12,561 bases of DNA. It comes from JAFNGF01 sp964567045. Lineage in GTDB: Bacteria; Planctomycetota; Phycisphaerae; Sedimentisphaerales; Anaerobacaceae. This document shows positions 1 to 7,012 of this stretch, piece by piece. The stretch spans positions 1 through 12,561 of the forward strand of contig CAZMLE010000094.1 in NCBI GenBank assembly GCA_964567045.1, read 5' to 3'. Position 1 is the first letter of the stretch; every line of letters starts with the position of its first letter. The notes beneath the pieces are model-generated. The model ran no database searches and was not told the origin of the DNA. It saw nothing but the letters and a program-made list of their open reading frames with translations. The position numbers were made by a program, and so were the translations under genes.

Positions 1-18
1 GAGCCTGTATTATAACCT

Positions 19-36
19 AACCGGGAGGCTCCGGTT
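19..36. other. Short perfect hairpin
   Basis: AACCGG and CCGGTT are perfect inverted arms around a 6-base loop. The hairpin lies beyond the 3' end of the minus-strand secreted-protein genes and could end their transcript. No U-tract follows it on the minus strand, and only TTTCAT follows on the plus strand, so a standard intrinsic terminator is not shown. Confidence 0.25.
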
Positions 37-69
37 TCATAGCTTATCTGTGGCAGAAAAACGGTGCGA

Positions 70-214
70 TCAGGGCGTCACTGCCCGGTCGTAGAACATG
101 TCCTGAATTAGCCGCAGCCCTGAGCCTGGCCGAAGGGGCAGCCGAATGGATGCGAATGTCATCAATCAGGCCGGACTCGTCTCGGCGCAGGCCCGAGCCG
201 GAGCGGGACCAGAA
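70..214 (-). pseudogene. Remnant of a LamG domain C-terminus
   Basis: Read on the minus strand, just after the Kelch gene stop, this stretch still spells FWS (214-206), SGLIDDIRIH (175-146) and YDRAVTP followed by a stop (93-70). These match the end of the neighbouring LamG protein, which reads FWSGLIDDVRIYDRAVTP and stops. Two insertions break the copy: about 30 bases between FWS and SGLIDD, and 55 bases between IRI and YDR, the second shifting the frame. The simplest reading is that the Kelch gene once ended in a LamG domain as its neighbour does, and that most of it was deleted, leaving the last dozen or so codons in the 3' flank. No reading frame from the Kelch gene enters it. Confidence 0.7.
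118..137. repeat. REP-like hairpin, variant apex
   Basis: The arms CCCT and AGGG are each followed inward by GA, giving the same outer layout (arm, tandem GA/GA, apex) as the REP copies at 8012-8032 and 11081-11101. The apex here is GCCTGGCC instead of GCGAAGC. It lies inside the 55-base insertion that breaks the LamG remnant, which suggests it arrived as an inserted unit. Family membership rests on this short pattern only. Confidence 0.45.
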
Positions 215-223
215 ACTGCCGTA

Positions 224-1363
224 TCAGAATCCTGTCAGCCAATATTCGCTCAAGACAGCCAAATCCCTAATATCCACCATACCGTCGCCAAAAGGTGGTG
301 GAGCAATGTCGACTGATGATTCTTTCTGACCCCAGTATTGAGCCAACTTGGCAAAATCTCCGAAGTCCACAATTGCATCGCCGTTGAAGTCAGGCGACGG
401 GACGCCAAGCCCGGTGTCATATTCTTCCGTTGTAGAAACCATATTTAGGTTTGGATAATGACCACCGATTGCATAGATTTTATTTCCGACCAGACCCACA
501 AAGTGTCCGAGTCGTTTTTGCTGCATCGGAGCTTTTGTGGTCCATGAATCTGTAGCCGGATCATAGACTTCATTGGCTGTGCTGGCTTGCAGCATATTCG
601 AACAACCACCAATGGCATAGATTTTCCCATCCACAACACAAGCATCCAAACTCCAGCGTTCCGTCGGCATGTCTCGCTTGCGAGTCCAAGTATTCGTGGA
701 CGGATCATAGACTTCAACAAGTTTATAGGCAAACACCTGCCAGTCCTGTTTACATCCTCCAATCGCATAGATCTTTCCATCCACGACACAGGCAGAAAAG
801 CCCTCTCGAGCCGTCGGCATGTCGGCCTTCCGCGTCCACGATTCGGTCATTGGATCATAGGCCATGACTGTCGAGATTGGCGGGTTCGACACGTTTGTCG
901 TCCCGCCCATTAGATAAATCATATTGTCTACCACAGCGATGCCGCTCGCGCCGATAGCGTAGGGCATATCGGCTTTTTGGGTCCAGGCGCCTGTTTGCGG
1001 GTCATACAGAAAAACACTCTTGAAGGCCGAGGACCACACTCCAGAGCTTCCTCCAAAGACATAGATATTGCCATCGAAGGTGCAGACTACGGGATAACAT
1101 CGTGCTGATGGCATATTAGCCATCTTGGTCCATGTATCAACAATTGGATCATACACTTCTACAGCCGATGTTGCGGATGAGTCACTCCGGCCCCCGCCGA
1201 TAACGTAGATTTTTCCGTCTAAGACACATCCACCAACCCATGTTCTTGCAGTCGGTATATCGGCTTTGTACGTCCAGGTGTCCTCTGTTGCGGGAGCCAC
1301 AACAGCAAAGCTCAAAGCGCCGGTAAGCACCAAACTAATCTTATAAGACTGAAGCCATTTCAT
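224..1363 (-). CDS. Secreted Kelch-repeat beta-propeller protein with dockerin-like C-terminus
   Basis: This 379-residue protein starts with a signal peptide (MKWLQSYK, then a hydrophobic stretch ending near AVVAPA, residue 25), so it is probably exported. Six Kelch repeats follow (residues about 28-310), each with the pattern xTWTxKAxMPxxR, a hydrophobic strand and DGKIYxIGG; six units suit one closed propeller. From residue 325 there is a dockerin-like pair of calcium-loop motifs, DFNGDAIVDFGDFAKLAQYWG and, near the end, DGMVDIRDLAVLSEYWL. The ATG follows a good AGGAAGG ribosome site. It lies 49 bases after the PD40/LamG gene and is probably cotranscribed with it. The substrate or partner is unknown; a surface or extracellular binding role is inferred. 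Unlike its neighbour it has no LamG domain, but the tail of one remains just past its stop. Confidence 0.85.
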   Translation of the reverse strand: MKWLQSYKISLVLTGALSFAVVAPATEDTWTYKADIPTARTWVGGCVLDGKIYVIGGGRSDSSATSAVEVYDPIVDTWTKMANMPSARCYPVVCTFDGNIYVFGGSSGVWSSAFKSVFLYDPQTGAWTQKADMPYAIGASGIAVVDNMIYLMGGTTNVSNPPISTVMAYDPMTESWTRKADMPTAREGFSACVVDGKIYAIGGCKQDWQVFAYKLVEVYDPSTNTWTRKRDMPTERWSLDACVVDGKIYAIGGCSNMLQASTANEVYDPATDSWTTKAPMQQKRLGHFVGLVGNKIYAIGGHYPNLNMVSTTEEYDTGLGVPSPDFNGDAIVDFGDFAKLAQYWGQKESSVDIAPPPFGDGMVDIRDLAVLSEYWLTGF

Positions 1364-1412
1364 TTCACACCTTCCTTTCTGCCCTTAAGGTAAAGAACAT
1401 AAATTGTTTTGT

Positions 1413-3071
1413 CTAAGGCGTCACGGCCCGGTCGTAGATGCGGACATCGTCAATCAGGCCGGACCAGAAAAGACCAGGTGGGGAACCACCATTGGCGCCG
1501 ATGTGCAGGCCGCCATTCGACCCTGCCAACCCAGCCTGAGCACCTTTGGCTACCTCGACGCCATCTACGTAAAGCGTTCGGGTAGAACCATCCCAGGTAA
1601 AGCCCACACGATGCCACTGGCCGTCTGTAATCACTGCCTCTGAGAATAATGGCGTGCCAAACCGGCCTGCCGCCTTCAATTCGGTCATTAGTTTGCCCTG
1701 CGATGTACCAGCAGCGAGCCAATTCACTCCGCCGGCTTGAGATATGATACCTTGCTCTGGCCCACCGCCTTTTATCCAGGCAAGGACGCTGAACGCCCCG
1801 GCTGCCGGGTCCGAGATAAAGGGCGTGCTCACATAATCGTCGGCCCCATCCAGCTCGAGTGCGCCATTCGCCTTGCCCGCGGCGGGCTGCCAGACGGGAT
1901 TGCCATTGAGCGTGCCGTCATTATCACCTACGCTCTCGTGGGCCACCGCCCCTTCTGTTTCATCCAACTTCCAGTAAGCTATCAGGCCAATTTCTTTAAG
2001 CCAATATCCAGCTAAGACAGCCACATCCTGGATATCTACAGTGGCGTCGCCCCAGGGCATCGGGCCAACATCAACGGACGATTCATCGTGACCCCAGTAT
2101 TGGGCAAGTTTGGAAAAGTCTTTTAGGTCTACAATTCCGTCGCCGTTGAAATCGACGATTGGAATGACCGACACCTGCCACAGGTCATAGCCGCCGTAGC
2201 CACCCGGCCGGTTGGAGGTGAAATAGAGGGTACGACCATCAGCCGAGATGCTCGGGCAGTCGTCGTCAGTCGCACTAAGGTTGACCCGTGGTCCAAGATT
2301 CACGGGCAGTCCCCACGGGTCGGAGACGGTCGCCCGTGTCGTCACCCATATATCGTCGGGAACCAACCCGGGGGGGCGACCGGACCCGAAGAAAAGCGCC
2401 AGGCCGTCAGCCGAGATGTTCGGCCAAAGGTCCAAGGTCGAGCTGTTGACAGTCGAGCCGAGATTTACCGGTGGACCCCAGGGGTCGGAGAGGGTGGCCC
2501 GCGTCGTCACCCATAGGTCCCAACTGCCGCTCCCTCCGGCCCGATTGGAAGCGAAGTAGAGCGACAGGCCATCGGAGGAGATGCTCGGACAGAATTCGTC
2601 GGTTGGACCATTGATACCGCTAAGATTCACGGGGATGCCCCACTTGTCAGCTTTTGTTGTCCGCGTCGTCACCCATAGGTCCCAACTCCCGAAGCCACCG
2701 GGGCGAGTGGATGATTCGAAGTAGAGCGACAGGCCATCGGCCGAGATGGACGGCTGGCCGTCGTCAGATGCGCTGTTGACGGTCGGCCCCAGATTGACCG
2801 CCGGTCCCCAATCGTCATCCGTGCTCTCCCTCGTTGCTACATATAGGTCGTAACTGCCGTACCCGCCGGGGCGAGGGGATTGGAAGTAGAGCGACAGGCC
2901 ATCAGCCGAAATGTTCGGGGCACTGTCTTCAGACGAAGTGTTGAAGGTCGGCCCAAGATTCTCCGGAGTGCCGAAGACGAAATCGGCCTTCGCACTCCCA
3001 CCGCCCAGCACAATAGCGGCCACAAATCCAGATAACACTAACCTCATTCTGTAACCATTTAACCATTTCAT
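1413..3071 (-). CDS. Secreted PD40 beta-propeller, dockerin-like and LamG three-domain protein
   Basis: This 552-residue protein has three parts after a signal peptide (MKWLNGYRMRLVL to about GGGSAKA, residue 29). First come five PD40/TolB-like repeats (about 45-305) with the pattern SISADGLSLYFxSxRPGGxGxxDLWVTTR. Then a dockerin-like segment starts at D307 (FNGDGIVDLKDFSKLAQYWG, then a second loop ending AVLAGYWL). Last is a LamG/concanavalin-type jelly roll (about 354-552) with GQWHRVGFTWDGSTRTLYVD and the closing GLIDDVRIYDRAVTP. Such proteins occur in many paralogues in Phycisphaerae genomes and are thought to act outside the cell, perhaps in binding carbohydrate or other surface ligands; no ligand can be read from the sequence. 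The ATG follows AGGAAGG. A promoter at 3255-3284 would drive it with a leader of about 180 bases. Confidence 0.85.
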   Translation of the reverse strand: MKWLNGYRMRLVLSGFVAAIVLGGGSAKADFVFGTPENLGPTFNTSSEDSAPNISADGLSLYFQSPRPGGYGSYDLYVATRESTDDDWGPAVNLGPTVNSASDDGQPSISADGLSLYFESSTRPGGFGSWDLWVTTRTTKADKWGIPVNLSGINGPTDEFCPSISSDGLSLYFASNRAGGSGSWDLWVTTRATLSDPWGPPVNLGSTVNSSTLDLWPNISADGLALFFGSGRPPGLVPDDIWVTTRATVSDPWGLPVNLGPRVNLSATDDDCPSISADGRTLYFTSNRPGGYGGYDLWQVSVIPIVDFNGDGIVDLKDFSKLAQYWGHDESSVDVGPMPWGDATVDIQDVAVLAGYWLKEIGLIAYWKLDETEGAVAHESVGDNDGTLNGNPVWQPAAGKANGALELDGADDYVSTPFISDPAAGAFSVLAWIKGGGPEQGIISQAGGVNWLAAGTSQGKLMTELKAAGRFGTPLFSEAVITDGQWHRVGFTWDGSTRTLYVDGVEVAKGAQAGLAGSNGGLHIGANGGSPPGLFWSGLIDDVRIYDRAVTP

Positions 3072-3087
3072 TTGACACCATCCTTCC

Positions 3088-3100
3088 TGCCCTCAGGGCA
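3088..3100. repeat. Palindrome next to the ribosome site
   Basis: TGCCCTCAGGGCA has 6-base perfect arms around one central base. It lies just upstream of the AGGAAGG ribosome site of the PD40/LamG gene, in the untranslated leader. The Kelch gene leader has a weaker version (GCCCTTAAGGT) at the same place. It could form a small hairpin affecting translation or bind a regulator; either is a guess. Confidence 0.35.
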
Positions 3101-3254
3101 ATAAATAACGATAGCGCAAAAAGCGATTGACACCCTGTGACTGAACTAAATTGAGCAATGCGAAACGCCGCCAGTCTGCTGGGCTGGCAAACGACACGGC
3201 CAACATTTACGATGCTACCTGACCGCAAGACTTGTCCTCCTCGAAACTAAAAAA

Positions 3255-3284
3255 ATTGTATACGCCGCGATCAGAAAATGTCAA
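3255..3284 (-). promoter_or_regulatory. Predicted sigma70-type promoter for the secreted-protein genes
   Basis: On the minus strand, TTGACA (3284-3279) is followed after 16 bases by TATACA (3262-3257), or after 18 bases by TACAAT. This is close to consensus. Transcription would start near 3249 and reach the PD40/LamG gene after about 180 bases. Confidence 0.6.
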
Positions 3285-3335
3285 AACAATTGCAGGATTT
3301 TTCGTGCATTTATCGGTGAAGGCGAGCTATTTGGA

Positions 3336-3364
3336 TTGACACCCTTGATGGGCAAGCCTATCAT
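3336..3364 (+). promoter_or_regulatory. Predicted sigma70-type promoter for dnaE
   Basis: TTGACA (3336-3341), a 17-base spacer and TATCAT (3359-3364) form a near-consensus promoter. The start of transcription would be near 3371, giving a leader of about 20 bases before the dnaE ATG. Confidence 0.65.
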
Positions 3365-3391
3365 ATCCGGAGAAACCGCATTGGTAGAAGG

Positions 3392-6300
3392 ATGTCACAA
3401 GTTATGGCAAATAAAGGATTTACGCATCTTCATCTGCACAGCCAGTATTCACTGTTAGATGGCGCGATAGTCTTCGATGAATTGCTTAAACAATGCAGGA
3501 AACTGCACATGGACTCGGTGGCCGTCACCGACCACGGCAACCTGTTCGGGGCAATCGAGTTTTACACAAAGGCCATCGCCGCACATATTAAGCCAATAAT
3601 CGGCATCGAGGCGTACGTGGCGCCCGGCAGCCGATTCGACCGCACCAAAACTACTATTGCAGACGCCGCACATCACCTGATCCTCCTGGCGGAGAATAGC
3701 GTCGGCTATCAGAATCTGTTGAAGCTGGCAAGTGTTGGTTACACCGAAGGCTTTTACTACCGCCCGCGGATAGATAAGGAAATTCTCAGTGAGCTAAACG
3801 AAGGATTGCTGGCCGCGTCAGGATGTCTAAAAGGTGAGATTGCGATGGCTCTTTCCAACGGCGACGAAAAAACAGCAAGAGCAGCCGCAGAGAGCTATTT
3901 GAAGATTTTCGGCTCCGATAGATTCTTCATCGAGATTCAGCGTCACGAAGGAGAGGATCCAAATATTTGCCAGGCTCTAATTGACCTGGCCCAGAAGATG
4001 GGGTTGGGCCTGGCGGCCACTAACGACGTGCACTTTCTGCGGGAAGACGACCACGAGGCGCATAACTGCCTCTGTGCCATAAGCACCGGCAAAAGGGCTG
4101 ACGCGCCTGATAGAATGATTTATCCGCCGGATGTTTTCTTAAAAAGCCCAGAGCAAATGCGGCAGCTATTTGCCCAGAACAGTGAGGCTTGCGATAACAC
4201 GTTGACGATTTCGGAACGCTGTAACGTCGAGCTTGACCTAAAAAAACGCCATGCACCGCGCTTCACGCCTCCCGACGGCAGCACCGCCGAAGAGTTCCTC
4301 ACCAAACTGTGCTACGAAGGAGCAAAGCAGCGCTACGGCCAAATTACCGACCAGATAAAAAGCCGGCTCGACAGGGAATTGGAGGTGATCGAGTCGAAAG
4401 GGTTCGCCAGCTATTTTCTTATTGTCTGGGATTTCTGCAAATATGCGCACGAAAATAATATCCCGATAGGCGCAAGAGGCAGCGGTGTAGGCACAGTTGT
4501 AGGATACTGCCTGGGGTTGTGCGATGTCGATCCGATCCGATACGACCTGCTATTCGAGCGGTTTATGGACCCCGAGCGTAATGAGATGCCTGACATCGAC
4601 ATTGATATTTGCCAGACTCACCGGGGCCAAATCATCGACTATGTCCGGCAAAAATATGGGCACGTCGCTCAGATCATAACCTTCGGGACGATGAAGGCCC
4701 GCGCTGTAATCCGTGACATCTGCAGGGTGCTGGGCGTGCCGTTGGCTGAGGCTGACAGATTAGCCAAACTGGTGCCCTTCTCGCTGGATATGACGCTGGA
4801 TAAAGCCCTAAAGACCGAACCGCAGCTAAAACAGGCGTACGAACAAAGCGAGCAGACCAGAAAAGTAATTGACATCTGCAAAAAGCTTGAAGGTCTTGCC
4901 CGACATGCATCGGTTCACGCCGCGGGAGTCGTTATCGCCGATGAGCCGCTGACCAATTTTGTGCCGCTTTATAAAGCCTCTGGCTCCGAAGACGTCATAA
5001 CTCAGTACGAAGGCCCTATGGTCGAAAAGGTAGGTCTTTTGAAAATGGACTTTCTGGGCCTCAAAACTCTCAGTGTTTTGGAGCGTGCCCGCCAACTGGT
5101 CGAAGAGATTCACAGTGTGGCAATCGACCTGGAGAAACTCGACCCTGCCGACCCGAAGGTTTTCGAGCTGTTTTCGGCCGGCAGAACTAAGGGCGTCTTT
5201 CAGTTTGAGTCGGCAGGGATGCAGAACATGCTGATTCAGATGAAGCCGGACAGAATCGAGGACCTCATAGCCGCCAATGCACTGTATCGGCCCGGCCCGA
5301 TGATACTAATCCCCGATTACATCGACCGAAAACACGGGGCAAAATGGCACCTGCCGCATCCGATTATGCACGAAATCCTGGACGAAACATACGGCATTAT
5401 GGTCTATCAGGAACAGGTAATGCAAATCTGCAACCGGCTCGGTGACATCCCTCTGCGGGAAGCATACGCCCTGATAAAAGCGATTAGCAAAAAGAAGGCC
5501 AAGGTCATCGCCAAGGAAAAAGAAAGATTTATTGCCGGGTGCGTCGAGAAGGGTTTAAAAGCCGAACAGGCTGAGCAGATTTTCGAGCTTATTGAACGCT
5601 TTGCCGGCTACGGCTTCAACAAAAGTCACTCGACCCGCTACGCCTTTATAGCCTACCAGACCGCCTATATGAAGGCCCACTGGCCGATGGAATTTATGGC
5701 GGCGCTACTTACCTTTGAAATCGACAACATCGACAAGGTCGTGGATTATATAAACGAATGCGCCGAAACGGGTATCAAGGTCACTGCGCCGGATATCAAC
5801 GAAAGCGGCGTGTATTTTACGCCGGTCTATAAAGAAAGTGACGGCGAAAAAAAGGGCGTCATACGTTTCGGCCTTGCGGCGGTCAAAGGCGCCAGCGAAA
5901 AGGCGGTCGAGTACATTATAAAGGTGCGGGAAAAGATCGGCCGATTCGAGAGCCTGTTCCACTTCTGCGAAAATGTCGATTTAAGAGCTGCCAACAAGCA
6001 AACCATCGAAGCGCTGATAAAGGCCGGGGCGTTTGACAGACTCGGCGGAAACCGTGCCCAGATGACCGCTGGGCTGGAAAAGGCTATGGAAATCGGCGCC
6101 GGTCTTCAGGCAGATAAGCAAAACGGCCAGATGAGTTTCTTCGGGCAAGTGACCGGCGGTCCCGACTACTCGCAGGACCATAAACGACTGCCTGATGTGC
6201 CGCCCTGGCCCGAGCCGCAGATGCTGGCTTACGAAAAGCAGGTGCTGGGCTTTTATGTAACCAGCAATCCGCTCAGCCATCATGCTGAAACTATAAACCT

Positions 6301-6856
6301 GTATTCGACGCACAATAGCTCCCAGTTAGCCGATGCTGGCGAAGGCCACCAAGTTGTCATCGGCGGAATGATTGCGAAAATCAGATACAACCTGACAAAG
6401 AGCGGGCGAAATGCCGGCTCAAAAATGGCCGTCTTTATCCTGGAAGACCTGCAGGGACAGGTCGAAGTAGTGATGTTTCCGGATGCGCTGAATAAATACG
6501 GTAGCACACTGGTTCAGGATACGATTGTTTTTGTAAAAGGGAAACTCGACCTGCGAAGGGAAAAACCCAATATCATTGCAGTTGAACTGATAACGCTGGA
6601 CGAGGTTAGAGAAAAATTAGCCGCCAAGGTCAAGATTCGGCTGGATGCCAAGGACGTCACTCAAGAAAGGGTGGCTATGATAAAGAGCATTTGCCAGACC
6701 CACAGAGGCAAGAGCCCCGTTTACGTTGCGGTGCGAACCGATAAAGGCAGGGTTTACGCCGCCGCCGACAAAGAGCTTTCTGTCAACCCGAACCCCGACT
6801 TCTGTAGAAAGATGAAACAGCTCCTCGGCGAAGACAATTTCCAGCTCGCGAGGTAG
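3392..6856 (+). CDS. dnaE: DNA polymerase III alpha subunit
   Basis: This is the replicative polymerase catalytic subunit; 1154 residues is close to the E. coli length of about 1160. Domains in order: PHP (about 10-270), palm/thumb/fingers, an internal clamp-binding motif QMSFFG (913-918), an OB fold (about 986-1060) and a C-terminal tail. Catalytic aspartates are D401 and D403 (in PDIDIDI) and D553 (KMDFLGLKTL). The PHP domain keeps what looks like a full metal site: H14, H16, D23, H48, E73, H95, C145, D212 and H214. That resembles Thermus DnaE, whose PHP domain is a 3'-5' exonuclease, rather than E. coli, where the site has decayed. The first ATG directly abuts AGAAGG; the ATG at 3404 would leave 12 bases of spacing, so the start could be four codons later. 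The last 25 codons are repeated in diverged form at 7923-7997. Confidence 0.97.
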   Translation: MSQVMANKGFTHLHLHSQYSLLDGAIVFDELLKQCRKLHMDSVAVTDHGNLFGAIEFYTKAIAAHIKPIIGIEAYVAPGSRFDRTKTTIADAAHHLILLAENSVGYQNLLKLASVGYTEGFYYRPRIDKEILSELNEGLLAASGCLKGEIAMALSNGDEKTARAAAESYLKIFGSDRFFIEIQRHEGEDPNICQALIDLAQKMGLGLAATNDVHFLREDDHEAHNCLCAISTGKRADAPDRMIYPPDVFLKSPEQMRQLFAQNSEACDNTLTISERCNVELDLKKRHAPRFTPPDGSTAEEFLTKLCYEGAKQRYGQITDQIKSRLDRELEVIESKGFASYFLIVWDFCKYAHENNIPIGARGSGVGTVVGYCLGLCDVDPIRYDLLFERFMDPERNEMPDIDIDICQTHRGQIIDYVRQKYGHVAQIITFGTMKARAVIRDICRVLGVPLAEADRLAKLVPFSLDMTLDKALKTEPQLKQAYEQSEQTRKVIDICKKLEGLARHASVHAAGVVIADEPLTNFVPLYKASGSEDVITQYEGPMVEKVGLLKMDFLGLKTLSVLERARQLVEEIHSVAIDLEKLDPADPKVFELFSAGRTKGVFQFESAGMQNMLIQMKPDRIEDLIAANALYRPGPMILIPDYIDRKHGAKWHLPHPIMHEILDETYGIMVYQEQVMQICNRLGDIPLREAYALIKAISKKKAKVIAKEKERFIAGCVEKGLKAEQAEQIFELIERFAGYGFNKSHSTRYAFIAYQTAYMKAHWPMEFMAALLTFEIDNIDKVVDYINECAETGIKVTAPDINESGVYFTPVYKESDGEKKGVIRFGLAAVKGASEKAVEYIIKVREKIGRFESLFHFCENVDLRAANKQTIEALIKAGAFDRLGGNRAQMTAGLEKAMEIGAGLQADKQNGQMSFFGQVTGGPDYSQDHKRLPDVPPWPEPQMLAYEKQVLGFYVTSNPLSHHAETINLYSTHNSSQLADAGEGHQVVIGGMIAKIRYNLTKSGRNAGSKMAVFILEDLQGQVEVVMFPDALNKYGSTLVQDTIVFVKGKLDLRREKPNIIAVELITLDEVREKLAAKVKIRLDAKDVTQERVAMIKSICQTHRGKSPVYVAVRTDKGRVYAAADKELSVNPNPDFCRKMKQLLGEDNFQLAR

Positions 6857-6892
6857 ATTTTCAAAAAAATGTACAAAAATTCGGGACTTTCC

Positions 6893-6920
6893 TTGAACAT
6901 TCTGACCGAATCGGTATACT
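6893..6920 (+). promoter_or_regulatory. Predicted promoter of a small RNA gene, with palindrome in the spacer
   Basis: TTGAAC (6893-6898), a 16-base spacer and TATACT (6915-6920) form a strong sigma70-type promoter pointing away from dnaE. The spacer holds ACCGA-A-TCGGT (6905-6915), perfect 5-base arms around one base, whose last base overlaps the -10 box. That is a usual place for a repressor operator, so regulation is possible. The expected start of transcription is 6926-6928. Confidence 0.6.
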
Positions 6921-6926
6921 TTATAT

Positions 6927-7012
6927 TGCCCTGGTGGGTGAACGTCGGCTTCACGCCGTGTGTTCAAGCGGCTTGTCCGGTTGAACCTAGCCTACTACGG
7001 GCTTTATTTTTT
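6927..7012 (+). ncRNA. Predicted small structured RNA, about 85 nt, unknown family
   Basis: A promoter (6893-6920) leads into an RNA whose two ends pair. G6928 to C6931 pair with 6999-7002, and 6932-6938 (UGGUGGG) pair with 6991-6997 (CCUACUA), leaving only C6998 bulged: 11 pairs in all. A run TTTATTTTTT follows directly (7003-7012). Inside, 6962-6986 forms a hairpin with GUUCAA/UUGAAC and CGG/CCG stems and a CUUGU loop. 6946-6958 forms CGGC-UUCAC-GCCG. A competing stem UGAAC (6939-6943) with GUUCA (6962-6966) shares one arm with the larger hairpin, so two folds are possible. It lacks the SRP RNA core (GGUCAGGUCCGGAAGGAAGCAGCC-like), is not a cloverleaf, and has no reading frame of note. Its 3' end overlaps the stop end of the convergent DUF3800 gene by 26 bases. 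Confidence 0.55.

Larger units (their letters stand above)
3072..3391. other. Divergent intergenic region between the secreted-protein genes and dnaE
   Basis: These 320 bases contain no convincing gene. They hold a minus-strand promoter (3255-3284), a plus-strand promoter for dnaE (3336-3364) and the roughly 180-base leader of the PD40/LamG gene. In the leader, 3170-3188 can form a hairpin with GCCAG and CTGGC arms. The 12-mer GATTGACACCCT occurs twice, at 3125-3136 and 3334-3345, the second time containing the dnaE -35 box. No known riboswitch motif was recognised in the leader. Confidence 0.6.

Noticed and set aside
445..913. Open frames on both strands within the Kelch gene
   Set aside because: They are frame shadows of the repeated Kelch coding sequence.
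6927..7012. tRNA or SRP RNA at the small RNA locus
   Set aside because: No cloverleaf with a T-loop and anticodon arm can be drawn, and the conserved SRP core is absent.
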